From Paracoccus sp. M683 (GTDB lineage: Bacteria > Pseudomonadota > Alphaproteobacteria > Rhodobacterales > Rhodobacteraceae): a stretch of DNA of 64,000 nucleotides. The translations under genes were made by a program, and so were the position numbers. Below, one piece after another: positions 52,318-61,299 of this stretch. The notes below the pieces were generated by a model. The model searched no databases. It worked only from the letters and a program-made list of their open reading frames with translations, and had not been told where the DNA came from. Positions within the stretch are counted from its first letter, which is position 1, and every line of letters starts with the position of its first letter. The stretch spans positions 586,871 through 650,870 of the forward strand of contig NZ_VKDF01000001.1 in NCBI RefSeq assembly GCF_007096355.1, written 5' to 3'.

Positions 52318-53118
52318 TCAGGCCCTCTTGGATTGGTCAAACTGGTGCTGGGCGGCCTCGATCATCTCGCCCACTTCGCCCTCGTCCACGATGCCGTGGC
52401 TTTCGGGGCCGCGCGACCAGTCTGCGATCAGGTTGGCCACGGCCTGCGCGGCGACGGCCAGCGTGGCAAAGATCACCATCATCTTCATCGTCGCCGGCAA
52501 GGGCGGATCAAAGGCCGTGCCAAAGGTTTCCCAGCGCATGAATTTCTGTGACGCCTCGGTCCAGCCGCCCCACAGGATCGCCAGCGCAAAACCGCAGATC
52601 AGCGAGGTCGACAAGACATCGCAGGCCCGCTGCAACCAGCGCGGCATCAGGTCATAGACCAGAAAGATCGCGATATGGGACCGCTGCTGCATGGCGTAAA
52701 GCCCCGACAGCAGATAGATGAACCCGGCCAGCCAAAGCGAACTTTCATTCGCCCAAAGCGTCGGTTTTTCAAAGACATACCGCGCCACGACCTCGAAGAA
52801 CATCACGCCGACCGTCCCGCTGAGCAGCAGCATCGTCACCCGCGCCGCGAACAGGGCGAATTTGTCGAACTGGCTGCGCAGCTCGATCTCGCCCTTGGTT
52901 GGCCGGGCCGTGGCGACGCCCATGACCAGTGCCACCAGCGCGATCAGCGCGATCAGATAATCCAGGATGCCGGCCGCCTGATATTTCGACATCAGGTTGT
53001 CATTGGCCTTTCCCATCGCAACGATTAAGCGCGGGAAATACCAGATCACCCACATCATCGCGCCCGTGAAGATCAGGGGCCAAAGCATGTCTCGAACAAA
53101 TCGCAGCGGCGGTTGCAT
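52318..53118 (-). CDS. dctQ: TRAP transporter small permease DctQ (extended form)
   Basis: This is the small permease subunit. At 266 residues it is longer than usual (about 160-200) because two extra N-terminal hydrophobic segments precede the normal four helices: PLIFTGAMMWVIWYFPRLIV and ILDYLIALIALVALVMGVA. The core shows FFEVVARYVFEKPTLWANE and FIYLLSGLYAMQQRSHIAI, which identify DctQ. Two ATGs are possible. AAGGA lies only one base from the first (53124) but 7 bases from the second (53118), so the second is preferred. It lies downstream of a strong stem-loop that follows dctP. Confidence 0.92.
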   Translation of the reverse strand: MQPPLRFVRDMLWPLIFTGAMMWVIWYFPRLIVAMGKANDNLMSKYQAAGILDYLIALIALVALVMGVATARPTKGEIELRSQFDKFALFAARVTMLLLSGTVGVMFFEVVARYVFEKPTLWANESSLWLAGFIYLLSGLYAMQQRSHIAIFLVYDLMPRWLQRACDVLSTSLICGFALAILWGGWTEASQKFMRWETFGTAFDPPLPATMKMMVIFATLAVAAQAVANLIADWSRGPESHGIVDEGEVGEMIEAAQHQFDQSKRA

Positions 53119-53160
53119 GGGCATGTCCTTTCAGCGGGCTGGTCGGCGGGCTGGAATGCA

Positions 53161-53184
53161 CGCGGCCCCGGTTGCGGGGCCGCG
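53161..53184 (-). other. Perfect 10-bp GC stem-loop between dctP and dctQ
   Basis: CGCGGCCCCG (53161-53170) and CGGGGCCGCG (53175-53184) pair fully around a 4-base loop, 13 bases after the dctP stop and 42 bases before dctQ. There is no T-run after it on the minus strand. Stem-loops at this place in binding-protein operons usually protect the 3' end of the first cistron or lower read-through, which gives more binding protein than permease. Confidence 0.7.
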
Positions 53185-53197
53185 CCCATCGGCGGGC

Positions 53198-54208
53198 TTA
53201 TTCGGAAATCAGACCAATTTCCGTCATATAGGCGATGTGGCTGTCGACCAGCGACTTCGCCTCGGGCGTCTTGGCGGCCCATTCCAGCCAGGTGGCCTGC
53301 GCGGCCTCGCGGAAGGCGGCGCGATCCTCGTCCGACCAGGCCGAGACATTGACGCCGGCTTCGGTCAGTTCGGCCAGCGCGACCTCGTTCGCATCGGCAT
53401 GGGTCTGGGCCGATTTCGCCCCCAGATCCTCCATCGCCTTTTGCACCACGGCGCGCTGTTCGTCGGTCAGGCTGTCCCATTTCGTCTTGTTGCAGGCCAG
53501 GTGATCGGCCGGCATCGAGTGAAAGCCCGGATAGGTCGCATTCTTGGCGACATCATACAGGCCCATGCCCTTGTTATTGGCCAGGCTTGATGCATCGGCG
53601 CCGTCGATGATGCCGGTTTCCAGCGCGGTGAACACTTCGGTGAAATCCATCACCACGGGGCTGGAACCCAGCTTGGCGAAGATTTCGGTTTCCATTCCCG
53701 GAGGCGAGCGGAACTTGAAATCCTTCAGCGCGCCGATGCCGTCCAGCGGCTTGGTCGAGGCCAGCGATTCCTGGCCATACATCCACCAGCCGATGAACTG
53801 CATGCCGTATTGATTGTAAAGCGCCTGCACCAGATCCATGTTGCCGGGCTGTTTCAGCCAGTCGTATTGCTGCTGCGGCACGTCATAGCCGCCCATGATG
53901 TCGCCGACGAACTGAAAGGCGGGGTTCTTGCCGGTCTGATAGGCGCCGCCGGTCATGTCGCAGTCCAGGATGCCATTGGCGGCGGCATCAAAGGTCTCGA
54001 CCGTTTTCACGACCGCCGAGGAATAGAACATCTCGATGGTCAGATCGCCATTCGAATCCGCCGCCACCTGTTCGACAAATTCCTGGGCCAGTTTGCCCGA
54101 GGTCGTCTCGGGCGCGTAATGGGTCTGGATGCGCAGTGTTTCGGCGGCAGCCGGCAGCGCCAGCGCCGTCATGGCCGCACCGCCGATCAGGATGGTTTTC
54201 AGTTTCAT
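53198..54208 (-). CDS. dctP: TRAP transporter solute-binding protein DctP
   Basis: This periplasmic binding protein of 336 residues has a signal peptide (MKLKTILIGGAAMTALALPA, then AAE). The mature part starts LRIQTHYAPETTSGKLAQEF. The DctP helix LKDFKFRSPPGMETEIF carries the Arg that holds the ligand carboxylate, followed by MDFTEVFTALETGIIDGAD. It is the first gene of dctP-dctQ-dctM-dehydratase-eamA. GGAGG lies 6 bases before the ATG. The TGGTATACCA operator is 51 bases upstream, tying uptake to the catabolic genes. A carboxylated sugar is the likely ligand. Confidence 0.94.
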   Translation of the reverse strand: MKLKTILIGGAAMTALALPAAAETLRIQTHYAPETTSGKLAQEFVEQVAADSNGDLTIEMFYSSAVVKTVETFDAAANGILDCDMTGGAYQTGKNPAFQFVGDIMGGYDVPQQQYDWLKQPGNMDLVQALYNQYGMQFIGWWMYGQESLASTKPLDGIGALKDFKFRSPPGMETEIFAKLGSSPVVMDFTEVFTALETGIIDGADASSLANNKGMGLYDVAKNATYPGFHSMPADHLACNKTKWDSLTDEQRAVVQKAMEDLGAKSAQTHADANEVALAELTEAGVNVSAWSDEDRAAFREAAQATWLEWAAKTPEAKSLVDSHIAYMTEIGLISE

Positions 54209-54258
54209 TGCGGTCCTCCTCCTCTGTTGTCCGGTCGTTTTATGTCATCTTGTCGTTT

Positions 54259-54268
54259 TGGTATACCA
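54259..54268 (-). promoter_or_regulatory. TGGTATACCA operator before dctP
   Basis: A perfect 10-base palindrome TGGTATACCA, identical to those before the XylX-like gene and the aldonate dehydratase, lies 51 bases before the dctP ATG. It is flanked by a run of A residues on its upstream side as read in dctP direction. TATACC within it could be a -10, but a good -35 at the right spacing is not clear. Confidence 0.65.
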
Positions 54269-54376
54269 TTTTTTTGGCACGGCCTGGAAAACGCCCCATC
54301 CGCCGGGAAATTCATGGCGGCAGGTTCACAAATCTGTTTGTTTCCAGAAACTTGAACTGGATGCGGTTATAGTCCG

Positions 54377-55198
54377 TCAGATCGGATCGTCTGGCTTAAA
54401 AATTGGATTTCGATGAATCGGCTCGGCGGCGAAGCTGCCGCCCTGATAGCGTATGACAGGATCATCGGGCGCCGGGCGCGGCACCGTGGCGGCGATTCGA
54501 TCCAGATGATCGGCCGCATTGTCGCGCGGCACCCAGCCCAGATAGCTGCTGGCGGAATTGTCCCACCAGCCGGCATCATTGGCCGAAGCGCCCCAGATGA
54601 TCGGGCAACCCAGCCGGGGCGCGCGGAACGCAGTCTCGATCAGCGAGACCAGGTCATCATGGCTAAGCCAGGTTGACAGCATCCGCCAGTTCGTCGGTTC
54701 CGGCGTGCAGGACCCGATGCGGATGATCGCGGTTTCCTGGCCGAATTTCTCGTAATACATCCGTGCCATGGCCTCGCCAAAGACCTTGGACACCCCATAC
54801 AGCCCGTCGGGCCTGACAGGATCATCGGCGCCAAGGCGGCGATCCTGCGGATAAAAGCCGATCGTGTGGTTGGAGCTGGCGAAGATGATGCGCGGCTGGC
54901 CATTCGCCCGCGCGGCCTCGTACAGGTTATAGATCCCGCGCAGATTGGCCGCGTCGATCACGTCAAAACCACGCTCGACCGAGACCCCGCCCAGATGCAC
55001 GATGCCGTCACAACCGGCAACGACGTCGAAAACGGCTGCCTCATCGGCCAGGTCGCAGACCATCACCTCGTCGGTCGGGCCGTTGGGTTGAAGCGGAACA
55101 ACATCGGAAAGGCGCAGGGTTTCCGCCAGATGCCCCAGACGGCCACGCAGCATCTGACCCAAACCGCCGGCCGCGCCGGTTATCAGCAAACGCTTCAT
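54377..55198 (-). CDS. udh: Uronate dehydrogenase (Udh)
   Basis: This 273-residue SDR enzyme oxidises D-galacturonate and D-glucuronate with NAD+ to the aldarolactones. The NAD motif is TGAAGGLG (7-14). Segments typical of Udh are DGIVHLGGVSVERGFD, NLYEAARANGQPRIIFASSNH, RPDGLYGVSKVFGE with Tyr134 and Lys138, and the C-terminal GASANDAGWWDN and YQGGSF. The ATG at 55198 follows AGGGGACAGGT. It lies just upstream of the TRAP operon on the same strand but without an obvious TGGTATACCA box of its own. It connects the island to the oxidative hexuronate pathway; the aldarolactone could be opened by a lactonase and dehydrated by the UxaA/GarD-type enzyme. Confidence 0.95.
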   Translation of the reverse strand: MKRLLITGAAGGLGQMLRGRLGHLAETLRLSDVVPLQPNGPTDEVMVCDLADEAAVFDVVAGCDGIVHLGGVSVERGFDVIDAANLRGIYNLYEAARANGQPRIIFASSNHTIGFYPQDRRLGADDPVRPDGLYGVSKVFGEAMARMYYEKFGQETAIIRIGSCTPEPTNWRMLSTWLSHDDLVSLIETAFRAPRLGCPIIWGASANDAGWWDNSASSYLGWVPRDNAADHLDRIAATVPRPAPDDPVIRYQGGSFAAEPIHRNPIFKPDDPI

Positions 55199-55260
55199 AC
55201 CTGTCCCCTCGTTCAACTTGAAGGATAGTCGCAACTTGTCGCGCCGCGCAATATCCCGGT

Positions 55261-55956
55261 TCAGCCACCCAGATAGGCGCGCAGGCCCGGCGGCGGATTA
55301 TCCAGCAAGGGGCCGGTCGCGGTCGGCGGGTCCGCCCGGCCATCGTGGATGACGATGGTATCGGGTGCGAAGCGGCGCGCATCATCGGGATCATGCGTGA
55401 CCATCAGAACGGTCGCGCCGGTCTGCCCGGTGATTTCCGCCAGCAGGTCCAGCATTTCGTCCTTCAGCGCCGGGCCAAGCGCGCTGAAGGGCTCGTCCAG
55501 CAGCAGGATCGGCCGCGCTCGCAGCAGCACACGGGCCAGCGCCACGCGGCTTTGCTGACCGCCCGACAGCTGCGCGGGACGGCGGTCGCCCATGTCCGCC
55601 AGGCCAACGCGGGCCAAGGCATGCGTGACCTGGTCACGCTGATCGGATGACAGCCGCAGGTCGGGTCGCAGCCCAAGGCCGATATTCTGCGCCACGCTTA
55701 GATGCGGGAACAGGTTCTGGTCCTGAAACAGCACCGAAACCGGCCTCTGCCCCGGCGACAGAGGCGCAAGGTCGCGCCCCTCCCACCGAATCTGGCCCCG
55801 GTCAGGCCGCAGAAAGCCCGAAACCAGCGACAGCAGCGTCGATTTCCCCGATCCCGATGGCCCGATCACCGCCACGCGCCTGCCCGCCAGAACGGCGAAA
55901 TCGGCGGTCAGGTGAAAATCACCCTGGATGACATGGATATCGCAGAACTCAAGCAC
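55261..55956 (-). CDS. thiQ: Thiamine ABC transporter ATP-binding protein ThiQ
   Basis: This ATPase subunit of the thiamine/TPP importer has 231 residues, almost exactly the size of E. coli ThiQ. Walker A is GPSGSGKST, the Q-loop is VLFQDQNLFPHL, the ABC signature is LSGGQQSRVALARVL, Walker B is PILLLDEPFSALG and the H-loop is VTHDPDDA. The start is taken as the GTG at 55956 with AGGGGG 8 bases upstream, overlapping the thiP end by 8 bases; the open frame to the left is within thiP. It is third in thiB-thiP-thiQ. Confidence 0.93.
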   Translation of the reverse strand: MLEFCDIHVIQGDFHLTADFAVLAGRRVAVIGPSGSGKSTLLSLVSGFLRPDRGQIRWEGRDLAPLSPGQRPVSVLFQDQNLFPHLSVAQNIGLGLRPDLRLSSDQRDQVTHALARVGLADMGDRRPAQLSGGQQSRVALARVLLRARPILLLDEPFSALGPALKDEMLDLLAEITGQTGATVLMVTHDPDDARRFAPDTIVIHDGRADPPTATGPLLDNPPPGLRAYLGG

Positions 55957-57508
55957 GCAGCCGGCCCCCTTTGTCGAACACCCAGAACAGCGCAAAGCTG
56001 ATCGCCATCAGCAAGACCGCGCAGGCGGCCGCATCGCCCATCCGATAGGCATTCATCAACTGATACAGCTTCAGCGGCAAGGTCGGCTGATCGGACGCAA
56101 ACAGCGTGATCACCCCAAGATCGCCCATGGCCAGCGCCGCAGCCAGCCCGCCCGCAAAGCCCAGGGGCCGCGCCAGTCGCGGCAGCACCAGATAGCGCAA
56201 CAGCGGCCACCCATTGAGGTCCAGCGATGCGGCCAGCCGCCCGAAATCATCCTGCATCGCCCGCGCCGCCGGGATCAACGCCCGCAGCACAAAGGGCAGC
56301 GCCATGATCGCATTGATCGCCACCGTCACCGGCAGCGCGATCTGCTGCGGCGTCACCCAGATGCGCAGGATCAGGTAAAGCCCCGTCCCCAGCACCAGGG
56401 GCGAGGCGATCAGCGGCAGCATCCCCGCCGCCTCGACCCAACGCCCCGCGCCGCGCGCGATGGCCAAGGCCAGCACCAGCCCCAGCACCAGCGCCGCAAA
56501 AGCCGAGACCAGCGCCATCACCACAGAACGCATCGCCGCATCCCAGACCGAGGCCTCAAGCCCCGCAATCCTCGGCAGCCCGGCGACAATGACGCTGAGC
56601 ATCGGCCACAGCAGGAACCCCGCCGCCAGCAGGATCGCAGCCGCATCGCCGACGCGCCGCCAGCCTCCCGGCCCACGCAGGGCCACCGCGCCATCCATCC
56701 CCGCGCCAAAGGCCGAAGGAATGGTCACGCGCGAGGCAATCGCCATCGCCGCAAGACACAGTCCCACCTGCACCAGCCCCAAGGTTGCCGCCCGGCCCAT
56801 GTCGAAATCAAAACGGAACGCCTGATAGATCGCCAGTTCCACGGTTGTGGCCTTTGGCCCGCCGCCAAGCGCCAGTGCGACGGCAAAACTGGTCAGGCAG
56901 ACCAGAAACACCGCCAGCCAGACGCCCGGCAGCACCGCACGCAGCATCGGGCGTTCCAGATGCCGGGCAATGTCACCGGGCGCAAATCCCAGACTTTCCG
57001 CCAGCCGGAAACGCTCTGCCGGGATCGCCTGCCAGCCTTGCAGGATCAGCCGCACCGACAGCGGCAGGTTGAAGAACACATGCGCAAGGATCACCCCCTG
57101 CCAGCCATAGATGCTGATCTCGGGCAGGCCCAAGGCGGTCAGCGCCCCGTTGATCACCCCGTTTCGGCCAAAGACCGAAACCAGCCCCATGATCGCCACG
57201 ATCACCGGCAGGATGAAGGGCGCGCCCAGCAGCGTGACCAGCACCGCACGGCCCGGAAAATCCCGCCGTGCCAGGGCCTTGGCCACCGGCACTGCCAGCG
57301 CCGCCGACAGGCTGGCCGACAGCGCGGCCTGCCAGATGGTGAACCAGACCGCGCGCCAGTCCCAGGGCCCCAGCCCCGACAGACCGCCCGCGTAAACCGC
57401 AACGGCGGCCAGGGTGCCAAGGATCAGCGCGGCCAGCAGGGCAGCCGTGGCCGCCCCGCCCCAACCTGACCGGGCGCCTGGCCTTACTGCGAGAACGCCG
57501 CCAGCCAT
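55949..57508 (-). CDS. thiP: Thiamine ABC transporter permease ThiP
   Basis: This inner-membrane permease has two fused halves of about six helices each, 519 residues (E. coli ThiP has 536). Both EAA-loop regions are visible: ERFRLAESLGFAPGDIARHLERP in the first half and DDFGRLAASLDLNGWPLLRYL in the second. The ATG at 57508 lies 25 bases inside the thiB gene. No initiator further downstream preserves the first helix, and the long open frame to the left is thiB in another frame. It is part of the riboswitch-controlled thiBPQ operon. Confidence 0.93.
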   Translation of the reverse strand: MAGGVLAVRPGARSGWGGAATAALLAALILGTLAAVAVYAGGLSGLGPWDWRAVWFTIWQAALSASLSAALAVPVAKALARRDFPGRAVLVTLLGAPFILPVIVAIMGLVSVFGRNGVINGALTALGLPEISIYGWQGVILAHVFFNLPLSVRLILQGWQAIPAERFRLAESLGFAPGDIARHLERPMLRAVLPGVWLAVFLVCLTSFAVALALGGGPKATTVELAIYQAFRFDFDMGRAATLGLVQVGLCLAAMAIASRVTIPSAFGAGMDGAVALRGPGGWRRVGDAAAILLAAGFLLWPMLSVIVAGLPRIAGLEASVWDAAMRSVVMALVSAFAALVLGLVLALAIARGAGRWVEAAGMLPLIASPLVLGTGLYLILRIWVTPQQIALPVTVAINAIMALPFVLRALIPAARAMQDDFGRLAASLDLNGWPLLRYLVLPRLARPLGFAGGLAAALAMGDLGVITLFASDQPTLPLKLYQLMNAYRMGDAAACAVLLMAISFALFWVFDKGGRLRA

Positions 57509-58464
57509 TCGTCCAGCGCGGGCTGGCGCAGGGCCTCGGCCTCGTCCTCGGTATAGAACAGGGTCTTTTCGGGGCGCGGCAGATCGCGCATGACCGGCGG
57601 CCATTGATCCTGCGGCAGCTTGGCGGGCAGCGACCAGTTGGCCAGCGGGATCACGCTTTGAAAATCGGGCGTCAGCACCCAATCCATGAATTTCTGCGCC
57701 AGTTCCGGCTGATCGGTGCCCTTCAGCTGCGCGGTCAATTCGGCCATGAAATAATGACCCTCGGGGAAGATCATCGCCTTCTTGGTCAGGTCCTTTTCGG
57801 CCTCGATATGATAGGCGGGCGAGGTGGTATAGGACAGGACCATATCGGCCTCGCCCTCGGTGAACATGCCATAGCTTTCCGACCAGCCTTTCGTCACGGT
57901 CAGCACCTTGGGCGCCAGCTTGGCCCAGGCCTCGGGCGCCTTGTCGCCATAGACCGCCTTTACCCAAAGCAGCAGCGCGAGGCCCGAGATCGAGGCCCGC
58001 GGGTCCTGAATGACGATCTTCAGGTCATCCGGCGCGTCCAGCAACTCGGCAAAGGTTTTCGGTGGGTTCGGCGTACGGGTCTCGTCATAGATAAAAGCCG
58101 TCTCGCCCCAGTTATATGGCAGGAAAATCGGATCCGTCCATTCGACCGGCAGCGACATGTCAGAGGTATCCTGGCCATGCGGTGCGAACAGGCCGGATGC
58201 CCGCGCCCGCGCAGTCACGTCGGTGTTCAGGCCAAAGACCACATCGGCCTGCGTTCCCTCGCCCTCCATCAGGATGCGGGGCAGGACGTCGCCGGTCACG
58301 AATTTCAGATCGCAGGCGCAGATCGCCTCGAATCCTTCCTCGATCTTTGGGCCGGGGCCCCATTCGCTGGTGATATAGTCGCCGGCATAGACGGTCAGGA
58401 CGGGCTTGTCCTGGGCCATTGCGGGGCTGGCCAGCAGGGCCAGTACGGGGATCAGACGTTTCAT
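57484..58464 (-). CDS. thiB: Thiamine-binding periplasmic protein ThiB
   Basis: This substrate-binding subunit has 326 residues with a signal peptide (MKRLIPVLALLASPAMAQ). Typical segments are VLTVYAGDYITSEWGPGP, DVVFGLNTDV, EGEADMVLSYTTSPAYH and FPEGHYFMAELTAQLKG. It captures thiamine and its phosphates for ThiPQ. The ATG at 58464 has AAGGA 7 bases upstream and begins the signal peptide. A TPP riboswitch fills the leader about 45 bases before the start, so expression should fall when TPP is plentiful. It is divergent from mutS. Confidence 0.95.
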   Translation of the reverse strand: MKRLIPVLALLASPAMAQDKPVLTVYAGDYITSEWGPGPKIEEGFEAICACDLKFVTGDVLPRILMEGEGTQADVVFGLNTDVTARARASGLFAPHGQDTSDMSLPVEWTDPIFLPYNWGETAFIYDETRTPNPPKTFAELLDAPDDLKIVIQDPRASISGLALLLWVKAVYGDKAPEAWAKLAPKVLTVTKGWSESYGMFTEGEADMVLSYTTSPAYHIEAEKDLTKKAMIFPEGHYFMAELTAQLKGTDQPELAQKFMDWVLTPDFQSVIPLANWSLPAKLPQDQWPPVMRDLPRPEKTLFYTEDEAEALRQPALDEWLAAFSQ

Positions 58465-58508
58465 CGCGGAATCCTTTTCGTCTGGGTTTCGAAAAGAAGG
58501 ATCGCGCA

Positions 58509-58594
58509 ACCTTCCCTCCGCCGGGGTTAGCCGGATCAGGTTCAACGGGTCCGCATTCGCGTCTCAGCCCAACATGGGCACCCCGAGGTGCCGG
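58509..58594 (-). ncRNA. TPP riboswitch (THI element)
   Basis: The minus strand carries the conserved THI-box parts in order: CTCGGGGTGCCC, GGGCTGAGA (CTGAGA core at 58562-58567), ACCCGTTGAACCTGATCCGG (core at about 58531-58551), and the closing TAACCCCGGCGGAGGGAAG. It directly precedes thiB. No clear terminator with a U-run follows, and the ribosome site of thiB is within about 35 bases, so control of translation start is more likely than termination. Confidence 0.95.
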
Positions 58595-58662
58595 TAAATC
58601 TAGCGGTTCCACAGCCGCGCGCAAGCCGTTAGAAACGCCCAAACCACTGGCGAAAGACAGGC

Positions 58663-61299
58663 ATGACCGACCAGCCCACCCCGATGATGGCGCAATATCT
58701 GGCGATCCGGGACGCCAATCCCGGCGCGCTGCTGTTCTATCGCATGGGTGATTTCTACGAGATGTTCTTTGACGACGCGATCGCCGCCGCGGCCGCGCTG
58801 GACATCGCCCTGACCAAACGTGGCACGCATGAGGGGCAGCCGATCCCGATGTGCGGCGTCCCGGTCCACGCCGCCGAGGGTTATCTGCTGACCCTGATCC
58901 GCAAGGGCTTTCGCGTGGCCATCGCCGAGCAGATGGAAGACCCCGCCGAGGCCAAGAAACGCGGCAGCAAGTCCGTGGTCGCCCGCGACGTGGTGCGCCT
59001 TGTCACCCCCGGCACCCTGACCGAGGAATCGCTGCTGGAGGCACGGCGCCACAACTTCCTCGCCGCCTTTGCCACCGTCCGCGAGGAGTCTGCGCTGGCA
59101 TGGGTCGATATCTCGACCGGCGCGTTTCAGGTGATGGAATGCCCGCTGCCGCGCCTTGCGCCGGAACTGGCGCGGCTGGCCCCGCGTGAATTGCTGGCGG
59201 CTGACGGCGCCGCACTGGACGATCTGGCGGCGGATGCGGGCGCTGCGCTGACCGACCTTCACGCCAGCGCCTTTGACAGCGCGGCGGGGGCGCGGCGGCT
59301 GGCGGCGCTTTATGGCGTGGAAACGCTGGATGGGTTCGGCGCCTTTGGCCGGGCGGAACTGTCAGCCATGGGCGCCATCGTCGATTATCTGGAGATGACG
59401 CAGAAGGGCAAACTGCCGCTGCTGCGCCCGCCGGTGCGCGAACGCGCGGGCGGGGCGATGCAGATCGACGGCGCGACCCGGCGCAATCTGGAACTGACGC
59501 AGGCGCTGTCGGGCGGGCGCGAGGGATCGCTGCTGAACGCCATCGACCGCACGGTAACGGCGGCGGGCGCGCGGCTGCTGGAACGCCGGATCAGCGCGCC
59601 AAGCCGCGATCTCGACCTTATCCATGCCCGCCATGACGCGGTTCAGATGCTGGCCGATGATACACGCCTTGCCGCCGATCTGCGTGACGCCCTGTCCCGC
59701 GCGCCCGACATGGACCGCGCTTTGTCGCGGCTGGCGCTGGACCGGGGCGGCCCCCGCGATCTGGCCGCGATCCGCGCCGGGCTGACGCAAGGCGGCGCGA
59801 TTGCTGCCCGCCTGCCGGATGATGCCGCGCCGGTCCTGCGCGATGCGGCGGGCGACCTGACCGGCCATGACGCGCTGATCGACCTTCTGGATCAGGCGCT
59901 GGTGGCCGAGCCGCCCTTGTTGGCCCGCGATGGCGGTTTCGTCGCGCCGGATTATGACGACGACCTCGACGAAACCCGCCGCCTGCGTGACGAGGGGCGC
60001 GGGGTCATCGCCGGGATGCAGGCCGATTATATCGCGCTGGCGGGCGTCAACAGCCTGAAGATCAAGCATAACAACGTGCTGGGCTATTTCATCGAGACCA
60101 CCACCACACATGCCGAACGCATGCTGGCCCCACCGCTGAACGAAACCTTCATCCACCGCCAGACCACCGCGAACCAGATCCGCTTTACCACCGTGCCGCT
60201 GTCGGAACTGGAAACCCGCATCCTGAACGCCCGCGACCGCGCCCTGGAGATCGAGCGCGGCATCTTCGACCGCCTCCGCTCTGCCATTCTGGCGCAGGCG
60301 GCGCAGATCGGGCACGCCGCCCGCGCGCTGGCCGAGATCGACCTTGCCGCCGCTTTTGCGGACCTTGCCACGGGCGAGGGCTGGACCCGCCCCCGTGTCG
60401 ATGCCAGCCGCGCCTTTGTCATCGACGGCGGCCGCCACCCGGTCGTGGAACGCGCGTTGAAGCGCAAGGCGGAAAGCTTTGTCGCCAATGATTGCGACCT
60501 GACCTCGGGCGAAACGCCTGCAATCTGGCTGCTGACCGGGCCCAACATGGCCGGTAAATCGACCTTTCTGCGCCAGAATGCGCTGATCGCCGTGCTGGCG
60601 CAGGCCGGGGCCTTCGTGCCCGCCCGCGCCGCCCATATCGGCATGGTCAGCCAGCTGTTCAGCCGCGTCGGCGCCGCCGATGATCTGGCGCGGGGGCGGT
60701 CGACCTTCATGGTCGAGATGGTCGAAACCGCCGCGATCCTCAATCAGGCCGATGATCATGCGCTGGTGATCCTCGATGAAATCGGGCGCGGCACGGCGAC
60801 ATGGGACGGCCTTTCCATCGCATGGGCAGTGATGGAGCATCTGCACGCCACCAACCGCTGCCGCGCGTTGTTCGCGACCCATTACCACGAGATGACCGCC
60901 CTGACCGCCCGCCTTGAAGGCGTCGAGAACGCCACCGTCGCCGTGCGCGAATGGGAGGGCGAGGTGATCTTCCTGCACGAGGTCCGCAAGGGCGCCGCCG
61001 ATCGCAGCTATGGCGTGCAGGTCGCGCGGCTGGCCGGGCTGCCGGCCTCGGTCGTGGACCGCGCCCGCGAGGTGCTGAACGCGCTGGAATCGGGCGAGCG
61101 CGAGGGCGCAGCCCGCCCTGCCGCGCTGATCGACGATCTGCCGCTGTTCCGCGCCGCACCCGCAGCCCCCGCGCCCGCCCGCGCCAAAGAAAGCCCGCTG
61201 GACGCCCGCATGAAAGACGTGCATCCCGACAGCCTGACCCCGCGCGAGGCGCTGGACCTGATCTATGAATTGAAAGCGATGAGCGGAGAGCAAGCATGA
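58663..61299 (+). CDS. mutS: DNA mismatch repair protein MutS
   Basis: MutS is the mismatch sensor. It has 878 residues, normal for the family. The mismatch-binding Phe-x-Glu is F31-Y-E33 (GDFYEMF). The ATPase has Walker [10 protein letters not shown] at about 626-634, the Walker B region [16 protein letters not shown], and FATHYHEM. The ATG at 58663 lies in the divergent gap to thiB. The stop overlaps the aroC start as ATGA, so aroC is translationally coupled to mutS. It works with the endonuclease-type MutL encoded at 27756-29603. Confidence 0.97.
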   Translation: MTDQPTPMMAQYLAIRDANPGALLFYRMGDFYEMFFDDAIAAAAALDIALTKRGTHEGQPIPMCGVPVHAAEGYLLTLIRKGFRVAIAEQMEDPAEAKKRGSKSVVARDVVRLVTPGTLTEESLLEARRHNFLAAFATVREESALAWVDISTGAFQVMECPLPRLAPELARLAPRELLAADGAALDDLAADAGAALTDLHASAFDSAAGARRLAALYGVETLDGFGAFGRAELSAMGAIVDYLEMTQKGKLPLLRPPVRERAGGAMQIDGATRRNLELTQALSGGREGSLLNAIDRTVTAAGARLLERRISAPSRDLDLIHARHDAVQMLADDTRLAADLRDALSRAPDMDRALSRLALDRGGPRDLAAIRAGLTQGGAIAARLPDDAAPVLRDAAGDLTGHDALIDLLDQALVAEPPLLARDGGFVAPDYDDDLDETRRLRDEGRGVIAGMQADYIALAGVNSLKIKHNNVLGYFIETTTTHAERMLAPPLNETFIHRQTTANQIRFTTVPLSELETRILNARDRALEIERGIFDRLRSAILAQAAQIGHAARALAEIDLAAAFADLATGEGWTRPRVDASRAFVIDGGRHPVVERALKRKAESFVANDCDLTSGETPAIWLLTGPNMAGKSTFLRQNALIAVLAQAGAFVPARAAHIGMVSQLFSRVGAADDLARGRSTFMVEMVETAAILNQADDHALVILDEIGRGTATWDGLSIAWAVMEHLHATNRCRALFATHYHEMTALTARLEGVENATVAVREWEGEVIFLHEVRKGAADRSYGVQVARLAGLPASVVDRAREVLNALESGEREGAARPAALIDDLPLFRAAPAAPAPARAKESPLDARMKDVHPDSLTPREALDLIYELKAMSGEQA

